Positions 46,970 through 54,618 of a stretch of DNA of 64,000 nt are shown here, one piece after another. The position numbers and the translations under genes were made by a program. This DNA is from Paludibacteraceae bacterium (GTDB lineage: Bacteria; Bacteroidota; Bacteroidia; Bacteroidales; Paludibacteraceae): assembly GCA_024399495.1 (NCBI GenBank), contig JAKSNY010000001.1, positions 1 to 64,000 on the forward strand, given 5' to 3'. A model generated the notes under the pieces. It was not told the DNA's origin. It searched no databases and saw only the letters and a program-made list of their open reading frames with translations. Each line of letters starts with the position of its first letter. Position 1 is the first letter of the stretch.

Positions 46970-47589
46970 TACTTATTAACTACAGATAAATCGCTATTAT
47001 CCAATATTTTCCATTTTTCTATAACAAATCCATGTGGATTATTGTCAGACCTTGCACACGATATTAACTCGCACTGTGTTTCCAAGTTCCTATAAGTTAT
47101 GTTTGAACTTCTTACTATTGCAGTTTTACCATAATAGTAAGCCATAAATGGGTAAACATTTGTATCCACAATAACACTGTCGGTTTGTATTTCACAATTG
47201 ATTCCCGCAGCAATAACCCTATCATAAAATCCGTCTTCTTTTAAATTCTTATACTGCTCGTATGCCTCATTGCCCGCTAACGCCAATGCTTGTATAAGCC
47301 TCTGCTCTATAGCACTTTTATCAGGTGATATGGTAAAAAAATACTCGTGAAACAATTTTACATGTGCTCTTGCCTCCGCTGGTCTGTTCTGATTCACATC
47401 TTGTTGTAATGCCATAAGCAATGATGCCCCTCCATCTAATACATATATTTTTTCTCTCTGTTTTTCTGCAAACTGGAATGATTTCCATACTGCATACCCG
47501 GATACAGCAACAGTTATAACAGTCACAAGTACCATATATATTCTCACAAGAGAAAATGCCGACTGAATATTTTGTAAACTTCTAATCAT
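46969..47589 (-). CDS. traK: TraK conjugation protein (VirB8-like)
   Basis: A 206-residue inner-membrane protein with one transmembrane segment at residues 16-36 and a periplasmic domain. The segment AEARAHVKLFHEYFFTISPD and the conserved FMAYYYGKTAIVRSSNITYRN ending match TraK of Bacteroides conjugative transposons, the counterpart of VirB8 that nucleates the channel. Overlaps of 4 nt with traJ and 1 nt with traL show tight translational coupling. Confidence 0.92.
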   Translation of the reverse strand: MIRSLQNIQSAFSLVRIYMVLVTVITVAVSGYAVWKSFQFAEKQREKIYVLDGGASLLMALQQDVNQNRPAEARAHVKLFHEYFFTISPDKSAIEQRLIQALALAGNEAYEQYKNLKEDGFYDRVIAAGINCEIQTDSVIVDTNVYPFMAYYYGKTAIVRSSNITYRNLETQCELISCARSDNNPHGFVIEKWKILDNSDLSVVNK

Positions 47590-48698
47590 ATCTGCTTATC
47601 AGTTGAATTTTGTTGTACATGCGACTGTGATTGTTGATTATTCCCAAATCCAAATTTTGAAGCAATCTGATTCACTCCCTCTGCATCACCTATTTTGGTT
47701 GCCACCAATCCGCCTCCTACACTAAATGCCGCCGCAAGCCCTCCTGAACCGTCTCCACGCAATATCCAATTTGCAAAAGCAGGCACATGAGAATACAACA
47801 TAATTGATATTATACCTAATAACATTCCGCAAATCTGTACCATAATTGTGTTACTGTCTATGGAAACCAATGTGGATTCCGCCGTGGATTGATCTATTAT
47901 AGCCTGCATTGATGATGTTCCCGGAGCATACAGACACTCGCTTACTATCATTGTTTGTACAAACCCTATAATGTTACAAATAGGAATATACAGGCTGATA
48001 TTTATGTATTGGGCAACCCAAGCCTTAAAGTTCTTTTCAAAACCAGGTATCACAGAAAGCGCTAAAGCAAACGGACCTATCAATACCAAAACTATTTTGG
48101 CTGTCACCACATATACTTTATAAAAATAAACAGTCGCCATAGTAAATATATCTACAGTCATACTGCCTAAATCCACTAAGAATTTAAAGATTGTATCAGA
48201 CAAACTACCTACAGAATTAACAATATTATCCTTTATCTCACCAATATTCTTGCTGATAGTACGCCAAACACTCAATTTCTCTTCAGAAGCTTTTGATTTG
48301 GCTTGTGCCTGTGCCTGCAACTCTCTCATCTTTTTCTGCGTCTCAAAATATTCTGCATACGAGGATTCCATTTTATCAGAAGCGGACTCTTTTACAAATT
48401 CCGTAGCTACTTCTATTGGTTTTACAAGAGCGTCTAAAACCTTGGTGAAACCTGTAAAAAATATAATTACCAACCCTATGGCAAAAGGTCTTAACATGCT
48501 GTAAAAATCTATTGATTCTCCTTTTGCCCAAGATTTCCAAAGCTTTGACCCTATATATAGCAAAGCGGCAATACCACATATCAATTGTGCGGTGGAAGAA
48601 AGCATATCGGCATACTTAACAGCAGTTGAATATACTTTATCCAGCCCCTGCGTAACCAATTCTCCAAGATTTTGCACTATTTCTAATGAATAATTCAT
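47586..48698 (-). CDS. traJ: TraJ conjugation protein (VirB6/TrbL-like)
   Basis: A 370-residue polytopic inner-membrane protein with five to seven hydrophobic segments (AQLICGIAALLYIGSKLW, FAIGLVIIFFTGFTKVLDAL, VVTAKIVLVLIGPFALALSV). This TrbL/VirB6-like protein forms part of the inner-membrane channel. A charged helix with SSYAEYFETQKKMRELQAQA near residue 105-135 is typical of the family. It lies 11 nt after the TraI-like gene. Confidence 0.9.
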   Translation of the reverse strand: MNYSLEIVQNLGELVTQGLDKVYSTAVKYADMLSSTAQLICGIAALLYIGSKLWKSWAKGESIDFYSMLRPFAIGLVIIFFTGFTKVLDALVKPIEVATEFVKESASDKMESSYAEYFETQKKMRELQAQAQAKSKASEEKLSVWRTISKNIGEIKDNIVNSVGSLSDTIFKFLVDLGSMTVDIFTMATVYFYKVYVVTAKIVLVLIGPFALALSVIPGFEKNFKAWVAQYINISLYIPICNIIGFVQTMIVSECLYAPGTSSMQAIIDQSTAESTLVSIDSNTIMVQICGMLLGIISIMLYSHVPAFANWILRGDGSGGLAAAFSVGGGLVATKIGDAEGVNQIASKFGFGNNQQSQSHVQQNSTDKQI

Positions 48699-48709
48699 AA
48701 ATTATTGAT

Positions 48710-49333
48710 TTAAAATGAGAATGTCATCGCTTGAATCTTCAAGTTCTCCATACCGTTTTTAATTCCGTCAGAAGCCACTTTAGATAAACTAAGCTCGTAC
48801 GTCTTATCTATTGCATCCTCCAATGCCAACACTTCATCTTCAATTTTTGTTAAAATCTCTATTCTCTCATAATCAGACAAATCTGCGTCATTTTCACCGT
48901 TTTTTGCCATTTCCACTCCATTTTTTATACGTTCAGCGGCAGCGGTTCCCAAATTCATAATTGAGGCTATTATATTTAGTTTCTCTGTCATTGACAACTC
49001 ATCAATTTGGTTGATTCTGTTGATATATTTGTCCATTTTATCGGCAATTCTTATCTCTGCTTCCGTAATCTCCACCACCTGTCGTGAAGCCTTTACAAAT
49101 TCACTTACCTTTCTTAATTTTTCTGCAGATGCTTTTGTAAGTTCGAACAACTTACTCATATTTTCTGCATTATCCGCAATGTCCATACTTTGAGATATCG
49201 CCTCTTCCATTTCTTCAAAAAACAAAGCTATCCTTTGTGCCATTGAGGTGGGGTCTGTTACCACCGCCTGCGGAACAGCCGTGTTCCAAAAGGCAAGCAA
49301 TAAAAGTGATATGTAAAACTTTTTCATACTCAT
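48710..49333 (-). CDS. TraI/DUF4141-like conjugation protein (VirB5-like)
   Basis: A 207-residue exported protein with signal peptide (SMKKFYISLLLLAFWNTAVP) and an all-helical body, consistent with DUF4141 (TraI of Bacteroides conjugative transposons), similar in layout to VirB5, which lies at the pilus tip. ADKMDKYINRINQIDELSMTE in the middle is the family-like stretch. The name TraI here refers to the Bacteroides scheme and not to an F-type relaxase. The start overlaps the TraG stop by 4 nt. Confidence 0.85.
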   Translation of the reverse strand: MSMKKFYISLLLLAFWNTAVPQAVVTDPTSMAQRIALFFEEMEEAISQSMDIADNAENMSKLFELTKASAEKLRKVSEFVKASRQVVEITEAEIRIADKMDKYINRINQIDELSMTEKLNIIASIMNLGTAAAERIKNGVEMAKNGENDADLSDYERIEILTKIEDEVLALEDAIDKTYELSLSKVASDGIKNGMENLKIQAMTFSF

Positions 49334-51816
49334 TGATTTGTTAAACTTTTAATCGCCTCTATGTAACTGCCAACCTCTCTCTCTTTTTGAAGGACAGTCT
49401 CCTTCTCTTTTTTCTCTGTAGTATAAGTCAAATATTCCTCTTTAGAGACCTCCACGCCATACACAGATGTCAGATTCCCATTTAGTGTTATAAAAACTTC
49501 TTTATATGGTGCTCTACCATCAGTTTTTATATCCTTGTTTATTGACAGTGCTATTGCTGTCTCTTTTTCACTCAACGCAAGAATCTGTTTTATTTCATCA
49601 AATCTGTTGGCATATTTGCGTTGGTCAAGCAATATCTTGCAATCTGCGTTTGAGATAATAGTGTTCTTTATAATTTCATTCCCAACAATGTCATCAACCT
49701 CCTGCGTAACTACAATCGCCTCTCCAAAATGTTTCCTGACAGTTTTATATAAATATTTTATGAACTGTGCCGTACCACTCTTTGATATAGCCTTCCATGC
49801 CTCTTCTATCAATATCATTTTTCTCTCCATTGCAAGTGAGGGATGCCTCATCTTGGATATAAAGGTATCCATCAACATCAGCGTAACCACTGGAAACAGA
49901 GTTTTATGGTCTTTGATACTATCTATTTCAAACACTATGAAACGTTTGTCCAATAAATCGGCATTTTCTGTTGCATTAAGTAAAAAATGGTACATTCCAC
50001 CGATGTAATAAGGGCTCAGCACCTGAAGCAGATTGTCTAAATCAAAACTATATTTATCAACCCCTTTTAATGTCAGATACTCTCTATATTGTTTATCCAA
50101 ATAGGCAAAAAATGTATCAAAGCAAGGGAACTCTCCACTTGGCAAAATATAGTCTATATAATTACTTATCGCCACAGAAATATGGGTTTCTTCCGCCTTT
50201 GTTATACACTCGCTCTCGTTTTTCCAAAGACAAAATATCAAAGATGCCAACTGTTCTCGTTTTTCTACCGTATAATTGCCGTCCGCTACGTAAAAAGGAT
50301 TGAACGATATAGGATTCTCTTCTGAATACTGGAGATAAACACCATCTTTGCTATTAGTTGTTTCCTGTATCATTTTTGTCAAACCTTGGTAACTGTCGCC
50401 AACATCGACAATTACCACATGAGAACCTTGTTCGTAGTACTGCCTGACCATGTGATTTGTAAAAAATGACTTCCCTGTTCCTGAGGGACCAAGTATAAAT
50501 TTGTTCCTATTATCAGTCCAACCCTTTTGTCTTGGATAATCTGATATGTCTATATTAAGCGGTTTGCCAAATATTCTGTCGCATAAACGTATGCCAAAAT
50601 CCTTTCCTATTGATTCAATATTGCTCTCGTTATAGATAAAACAGCACGCCTGCTCTAAAAATGTGAGAAATGTCATCTCTGATGGGAATTGTGATGCCGC
50701 ACCAGGTATTCCGCCCCAGAATATCTGTGGCACTATACCTTGTGTTTTTGATACGGTACAGTCCATATTTGCAAGCACAGAACCTGTTTTGGTGTTCTTT
50801 TTTAGTAACCGCTGATAGTTGGTATCCCATATAAGTATGTTTGCCGCCACTTTTACGCACCTTCTGGCATTGATTACACTCTCATTAAGATACATATCAT
50901 TGAACTCCTTATTTATAGCATTCTCCCTTGAAATTTTTGATAGCGACTGTTGTTCCCTTCCTCTGCGTTCTATCGCTTTTATCGTGTCTTTATGCGACAC
51001 TAAAAAAAAATACTGATTGTATATATGGTTAAATGGCAAATCAAAACCCAAGGAGTGTGTATAGCCTATTGGAAAACTTGTACTTTCTGACGACAATTTA
51101 TCGTGAATTTTGTGTGTGAAAACTTCGGAGGGTAGTTGGTCCAAATCTGAAATTGAGAAACAGCTCAAATAATTATCGCCTACCTTTGTGTCCATCTCAT
51201 TGCAAGTTATATCACATAATGCATAACCCGATAATTTACCCAATGACAACGTAAGGTACTGCTCAATTACTCCATACTCAGCCGCAGTTCCCAACATCTC
51301 CTTTTCACTAACCCTCCTTATGCCTATTCCGTTCTCTTCCAACACACCGCAAAAACGACTTACACAATCAGAAAATGATTTAATTATAGCGGGATTTAAA
51401 ACGTCCTCACAGATTAAATTACCAGCACAGAGTGCCGAAAATTGGCTGGTAGTTGAAATATTTTTTGCAGATGATTTGGTAAGATATAGGAAACAGCAAT
51501 GCCTGATGGATTTTCTTCCACTAAAATGATTGTCAGAAGCAGTACTGAGAAATGTTTTTTCACTAGATAAGTCAGCCTTAAACTCATCTGTGAAAAACCA
51601 ATCCTGTTTGTGAACAATAGAATTGTCTGGCAAACATTTAAGTGCCCTTACCCAAGTTTGATGCAATTGTTCAAAATTCTCTTTCCCTAAAGAATATACC
51701 TGCGGCATGCTTAAACAAAATGGCACCGTTATGTCCGCTGTCTTGCTGATAAGGCAGCCATCCTCCCAACATAACAGAGGCAGACACTTCTCAATATCTT
51801 TGGACTTTATTTTCAT
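49330..51816 (-). CDS. traG: TraG conjugation ATPase (VirB4-like)
   Basis: An 828-residue cytoplasmic motor ATPase of the VirB4 class (called TraG in Bacteroides elements; it is not the coupling protein). Walker A is ILGPSGTGKSFFTNHM near residue 455. Walker B is KMILIEEAWKAI near 670, with VVTQEVDDIVGNEIIKNTII following. The N-terminal half carries the DUF3875-type region (LPLLCWEDGCLISKTADITV). It powers assembly of the channel. The length is normal and the reading frame intact, so it is probably functional. It overlaps traF and the TraI-like gene by 4 nt each. Confidence 0.95.
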   Translation of the reverse strand: MKIKSKDIEKCLPLLCWEDGCLISKTADITVPFCLSMPQVYSLGKENFEQLHQTWVRALKCLPDNSIVHKQDWFFTDEFKADLSSEKTFLSTASDNHFSGRKSIRHCCFLYLTKSSAKNISTTSQFSALCAGNLICEDVLNPAIIKSFSDCVSRFCGVLEENGIGIRRVSEKEMLGTAAEYGVIEQYLTLSLGKLSGYALCDITCNEMDTKVGDNYLSCFSISDLDQLPSEVFTHKIHDKLSSESTSFPIGYTHSLGFDLPFNHIYNQYFFLVSHKDTIKAIERRGREQQSLSKISRENAINKEFNDMYLNESVINARRCVKVAANILIWDTNYQRLLKKNTKTGSVLANMDCTVSKTQGIVPQIFWGGIPGAASQFPSEMTFLTFLEQACCFIYNESNIESIGKDFGIRLCDRIFGKPLNIDISDYPRQKGWTDNRNKFILGPSGTGKSFFTNHMVRQYYEQGSHVVIVDVGDSYQGLTKMIQETTNSKDGVYLQYSEENPISFNPFYVADGNYTVEKREQLASLIFCLWKNESECITKAEETHISVAISNYIDYILPSGEFPCFDTFFAYLDKQYREYLTLKGVDKYSFDLDNLLQVLSPYYIGGMYHFLLNATENADLLDKRFIVFEIDSIKDHKTLFPVVTLMLMDTFISKMRHPSLAMERKMILIEEAWKAISKSGTAQFIKYLYKTVRKHFGEAIVVTQEVDDIVGNEIIKNTIISNADCKILLDQRKYANRFDEIKQILALSEKETAIALSINKDIKTDGRAPYKEVFITLNGNLTSVYGVEVSKEEYLTYTTEKKEKETVLQKEREVGSYIEAIKSLTNQ

Positions 51817-52124
51817 TTAGTTCCAATTATTCTGTGTATTCTTCTATGGATTGCAATCCTTTTTGGCAAGGCCCTGGAGGCATATAATTGGACCAACCCT
51901 TTTTCTCCGAATTTATTATTTAAATAAAAGCACACTGACACGTTTATGACAAGGCAGAAAACCGCCACAATTACAGATGGCACTTGACCTACGATAAACG
52001 ATAGTATGAAAAACACCACAAACGCAGCCACTATGCCTATCACGGCATATATAAAGTACTGAGCCCTGAGACCTTTCACCTCTACCGATTTCCCTACCCC
52101 CTTATTTACCTGATACCTTGCCAT
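51813..52124 (-). CDS. traF: TraF/DUF4133 conjugation protein (VirB3-like)
   Basis: A 103-residue inner-membrane protein with two hydrophobic segments. The start at 52124 (MARYQVNKGVGKSVEVKG) matches homologues; a longer in-frame reading would overlap traE by far and is rejected. VNKGVGKSVEVKGLRAQYF is the hallmark N-terminus of TraF. Family counterpart is VirB3. It follows the traE stop by 11 nt and overlaps traG by 4 nt. Confidence 0.92.
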   Translation of the reverse strand: MARYQVNKGVGKSVEVKGLRAQYFIYAVIGIVAAFVVFFILSFIVGQVPSVIVAVFCLVINVSVCFYLNNKFGEKGLVQLYASRALPKRIAIHRRIHRIIGTK

Positions 52125-52135
52125 ATTAAATATGC

Positions 52136-52438
52136 TTATGAGCCTAAGAAAAACGCACGGATAGCGGTTACCGCTATAACTGCAAATACGCAACTTCCAA
52201 ACCAAGACGCGGCGGTACGGGTTGTGTCAGGACTGCCCGATGACCACTTGCCATACACCTTTACGGCACCTATAAACCCTACAACCGCACATATTACATA
52301 AAACAGTGTGGTAATAGGTTCAATGTAGGATTGAATCTCAGAATTTGCCTTTTCTATAGCGGCAACTCCATTCCCTTGAGCCAGTGCCACAATAGATGAA
52401 AATGTGGCTGACAATAAGAAAACTAATCTCTTTTTCAT
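52136..52438 (-). CDS. traE: TraE/DUF4134 conjugation protein (VirB2-like pilin)
   Basis: A 100-residue protein with a signal peptide ending ALAQG and two hydrophobic helices (TTLFYVICAVVGFIGAVKVY, SWFGSCVFAVIAVTAIRAFF). The segment KVYGKWSSGSPDTTRTAASWF between them is the family hallmark. TraE is the pilin-like subunit. It lies 11 nt after the 62-residue gene and 11 nt before traF. Confidence 0.93.
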   Translation of the reverse strand: MKKRLVFLLSATFSSIVALAQGNGVAAIEKANSEIQSYIEPITTLFYVICAVVGFIGAVKVYGKWSSGSPDTTRTAASWFGSCVFAVIAVTAIRAFFLGS

Positions 52439-52449
52439 ATCTGATATTT

Positions 52450-52638
52450 TTAAAATGGTATATCATCTGAAATGTCATCATCTTCGAATTCGGACTGACG
52501 TCTTAACTCCTCTTCTCTCTCCTTATCGGAATTTGAAAAATAACGGAACCATACATATACCGAAATGTTAAAAAATGTAAATATAATAAGTACTACACAT
52601 AAGAATAAATGTATATTAATATATTGCAATCCGAACAT
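52450..52638 (-). CDS. Small membrane protein at the head of the tra-like operon
   Basis: A 62-residue protein with one hydrophobic segment (residues 8-30) and an acidic cytoplasmic tail (EREEELRRQSEFEDDDISDD). I do not recognise it from the known tra gene sets. Its start is next to a palindromic promoter region and traE follows after 11 nt, so it is the first gene of the operon. It could tune assembly or act as a regulator of the motor. Confidence 0.7.
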   Translation of the reverse strand: MFGLQYINIHLFLCVVLIIFTFFNISVYVWFRYFSNSDKEREEELRRQSEFEDDDISDDIPF

Positions 52639-52645
52639 AAAAAAA

Positions 52646-52681
52646 CGTTACTTTGTATTTGTATGACACTGCAAAGTAACG
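52646..52681 (-). promoter_or_regulatory. Palindrome over the probable tra-like operon promoter
   Basis: A perfect 10-bp inverted repeat, cgttactttg (52646-52655) and its complement caaagtaacg (52672-52681), flanks 16 bases. Read on the minus strand the right arm gives TTACTTTG, a 7 of 8 match to TAnnTTTG. The repeat would place an operator on the promoter of the tra-like operon. Confidence 0.5.
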
Positions 52682-52741
52682 GTAAATTTTTGATATAAAA
52701 AACACTAAATCAAAACTTTAACTTTTTTTATATTCTTCAAA

Positions 52742-52786
52742 AAAATCACTGTAATCATCAGTTACAAAATTATAACTGATGATTAC
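52742..52786 (-). terminator. Terminator after spmAB
   Basis: A perfect 13-bp inverted repeat, gtaatcatcagtt (52751-52763) and aactgatgattac (52774-52786), is followed on the minus strand by a T-rich run. It lies 30 nt after the spmAB stop and separates that transcript from the tra-like operon. Confidence 0.8.
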
Positions 52787-52815
52787 AAAAAGGTTTAATC
52801 AAATGTTAAAAAATG

Positions 52816-54048
52816 TTAAAAAAAGAAGAGGTAAGCAACAAAAATTGCGGCAATTACACCCATTAAATCTGCAAAAAGTCCGGCACCGATGGCGTATCTT
52901 GTCTTTTTTACGCCCACAGAACCAAAATACAGGGCTATAATATAGAAGGTGGTATCGGCTGCTCCCTGGAACAGACAGCTAAGTCTGCCGGCAAAGGAAT
53001 CGGGTCCGAAGGTTTTCATACACTCAACCATCATAGCCTTGGCACCGCTACCACTTAGTGGCTTCATAAAGGCTGTTGGCATAGCATCAACCCACTCTGT
53101 ACGCTCTGTAAAGAGACCGCAAACCCAAGCAAGTCCGTCTGTAATGAATCCTAATGCACCAGACGCTCTGAAAACGGCTATGCCCACAAGTGTGCCCACC
53201 ATATATGGTATTATCTTTACCGATGTTTCAAAACCGCCTTTGGCACCCTCAATAAAGGCTTCAAACACATTGACTTTCTTTACTAAGGCTCCGGCTATAA
53301 AGCCTACCATTATAATAAGAAGTATTCCGTTACTTATTATATTGGTTGCAAGTGTCATGCCCTCACGGCTAAGGGTTGAGAGCCACCAGCACATTCCGCC
53401 TATCAAGGCTGAAAGTCCGAGAAGCCACCCCATCACCGTCCAGTTAAGCAAATTAAGACGTTGCTTTATTCCTACAAAAATAATAGCTGAAAGTGTGGAG
53501 ACGTATGTTGATATTAGAAGTGGAACAAACACATCAGTAGGGTTTGCCGCACCCAAGATGGCTCTTTGGGCAAGTATGGCAACGGGTATTATTGTAAGCC
53601 CCGATGTATTGAGAGCAAGGAACATTATCTGTGCGTTTGAAGCCGTATCCTTTTTAGGATTCAAATCCTGCAGACTCTGCATTGCCTTTAGTCCAAGCGG
53701 AGTGGCGGCATTGTCAAGACCAAGCAGATTTGCACTGAAGTTCATAACCAACTGACCGCTTGCAGGGTGACCTTTGGGAATTTCAGGGAACAGTTTTGAG
53801 AAAAACGGACCCACAACCCTTGACATCACGTTTATGGCTCCTGCCTTCTCACCTATATTCATAAGACCTAACCATAATGTCATTACACCACATAGCGGAA
53901 GTGCTATGCTCATAACAGAAAACTCCGCCATCTCAAATGTTGAGTTAACCATATCGCCAAGTATGGCGGTATTACCCATAAAAATGGCTTGTGCGGCACC
54001 CACTATAAGTGCCACAATAAAAAACCCCGCCCAAATGTAGTTAAACAT
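52816..54048 (-). CDS. Fused SpmA-SpmB nucleoside-recognition membrane protein
   Basis: A 410-residue inner-membrane protein with about eleven hydrophobic segments. The N-terminal half (FSVMSIALPLCGVMTLWLGL, FSANLLGLDNAATPLG) is SpmA-like. The C-terminal half (IPYMVGTLVGIAVFRASGAL, LSGSGAKAMMVECM) is SpmB-like. Both halves carry the gate domain of nucleoside-transport-related proteins. In spore formers they are separate and act in maturation. The fused form is usual in non-sporulating Bacteroidota, where its role is unknown. It lies 4 nt from ybeY. Confidence 0.9.
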   Translation of the reverse strand: MFNYIWAGFFIVALIVGAAQAIFMGNTAILGDMVNSTFEMAEFSVMSIALPLCGVMTLWLGLMNIGEKAGAINVMSRVVGPFFSKLFPEIPKGHPASGQLVMNFSANLLGLDNAATPLGLKAMQSLQDLNPKKDTASNAQIMFLALNTSGLTIIPVAILAQRAILGAANPTDVFVPLLISTYVSTLSAIIFVGIKQRLNLLNWTVMGWLLGLSALIGGMCWWLSTLSREGMTLATNIISNGILLIIMVGFIAGALVKKVNVFEAFIEGAKGGFETSVKIIPYMVGTLVGIAVFRASGALGFITDGLAWVCGLFTERTEWVDAMPTAFMKPLSGSGAKAMMVECMKTFGPDSFAGRLSCLFQGAADTTFYIIALYFGSVGVKKTRYAIGAGLFADLMGVIAAIFVAYLFFF

Positions 54049-54052
54049 ATCT

Positions 54053-54472
54053 TTAATTTATTGTTAATTTCTCAAGTGCTGCATCCTCCTGACGTGTCAT
54101 TTCCGCCTTGTCAACAGGGTTTTTATCCTTGAATCCGCAAAGATGCAGGATTCCGTGAATAAGTATGCGGTGAAGTTCCGTGTCAAACGGTATGCCAAGC
54201 TCATCTGCGTTACTTTTTACCGTTTCCACCGATATAAATATATCTCCGCCTATAACATCGCCGTCTGTATAGTCAAATGTTATAATATCTGTATAATAGT
54301 TATGACCTAAGTATTGGTTGTTGACCTCAAGAATCTTGGCATCGGAGCAGAAAATATAGGCAATATCGCCTACCTTTTTACCATGCCCTACGGCAACCTC
54401 CTTAATCCAAGCGTTGCACTCCCTAACCTTTATGGATGGGCGCTTTACGTCTATTGTCTGGTACGTTATCAT
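54053..54472 (-). CDS. ybeY: Endoribonuclease YbeY (rRNA maturation)
   Basis: A 139-residue zinc metalloprotein acting in 16S rRNA 3'-end maturation and ribosome quality control. The metal-binding motif is HRILIHGILHLCGFKDKNP, the usual HGxLHLxGyxH form with the last histidine replaced as in Bacteroidota. DIITFDYTDGDVIGGDIFIS precedes it, and the length is typical. The minus-strand -7 element TATTTTTG is at 54527-54534, and a 6-bp palindrome (acactg/cagtgt) lies at 54509-54524 near the transcription start. Confidence 0.93.
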   Translation of the reverse strand: MITYQTIDVKRPSIKVRECNAWIKEVAVGHGKKVGDIAYIFCSDAKILEVNNQYLGHNYYTDIITFDYTDGDVIGGDIFISVETVKSNADELGIPFDTELHRILIHGILHLCGFKDKNPVDKAEMTRQEDAALEKLTIN

Positions 54473-54526
54473 TTTAAAAACACATGTTTGGTTTCACGCT
54501 CATAAACGACACTGCAATCAGTGTTG

Positions 54527-54603
54527 CAAAAATACAGATTTTTATTGGAAATAAAAAGTCAAAACGACAGATTTGCCACATTTATAAAAATTGAGTATTT
54601 TTG
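54527..54603. promoter_or_regulatory. Divergent promoters of ybeY and mnmG
   Basis: The minus strand has TATTTTTG at 54527-54534 for ybeY. The plus strand has TTTG at 54572-54575 and TATTTTTG at 54596-54603, a 20-nt spacing, for mnmG, leaving a short leader. Both -7 elements match TAnnTTTG. Confidence 0.8.
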
Positions 54604-54618
54604 CAGTAAATTTATTGT

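Noticed and set aside
49330-51816. A VirD4-like coupling protein, given the name TraG
   Set aside because: In Bacteroides elements TraG is the VirB4-like motor. The motifs ILGPSGTGKSFFTNHM and VVTQEVDDIVGNEII match that class, so the coupling protein remains absent.
39269-52638. An intact conjugative transposon
   Set aside because: No integrase, relaxase, coupling protein, tetQ-like cargo or attachment duplication was seen. Only the channel genes are present.
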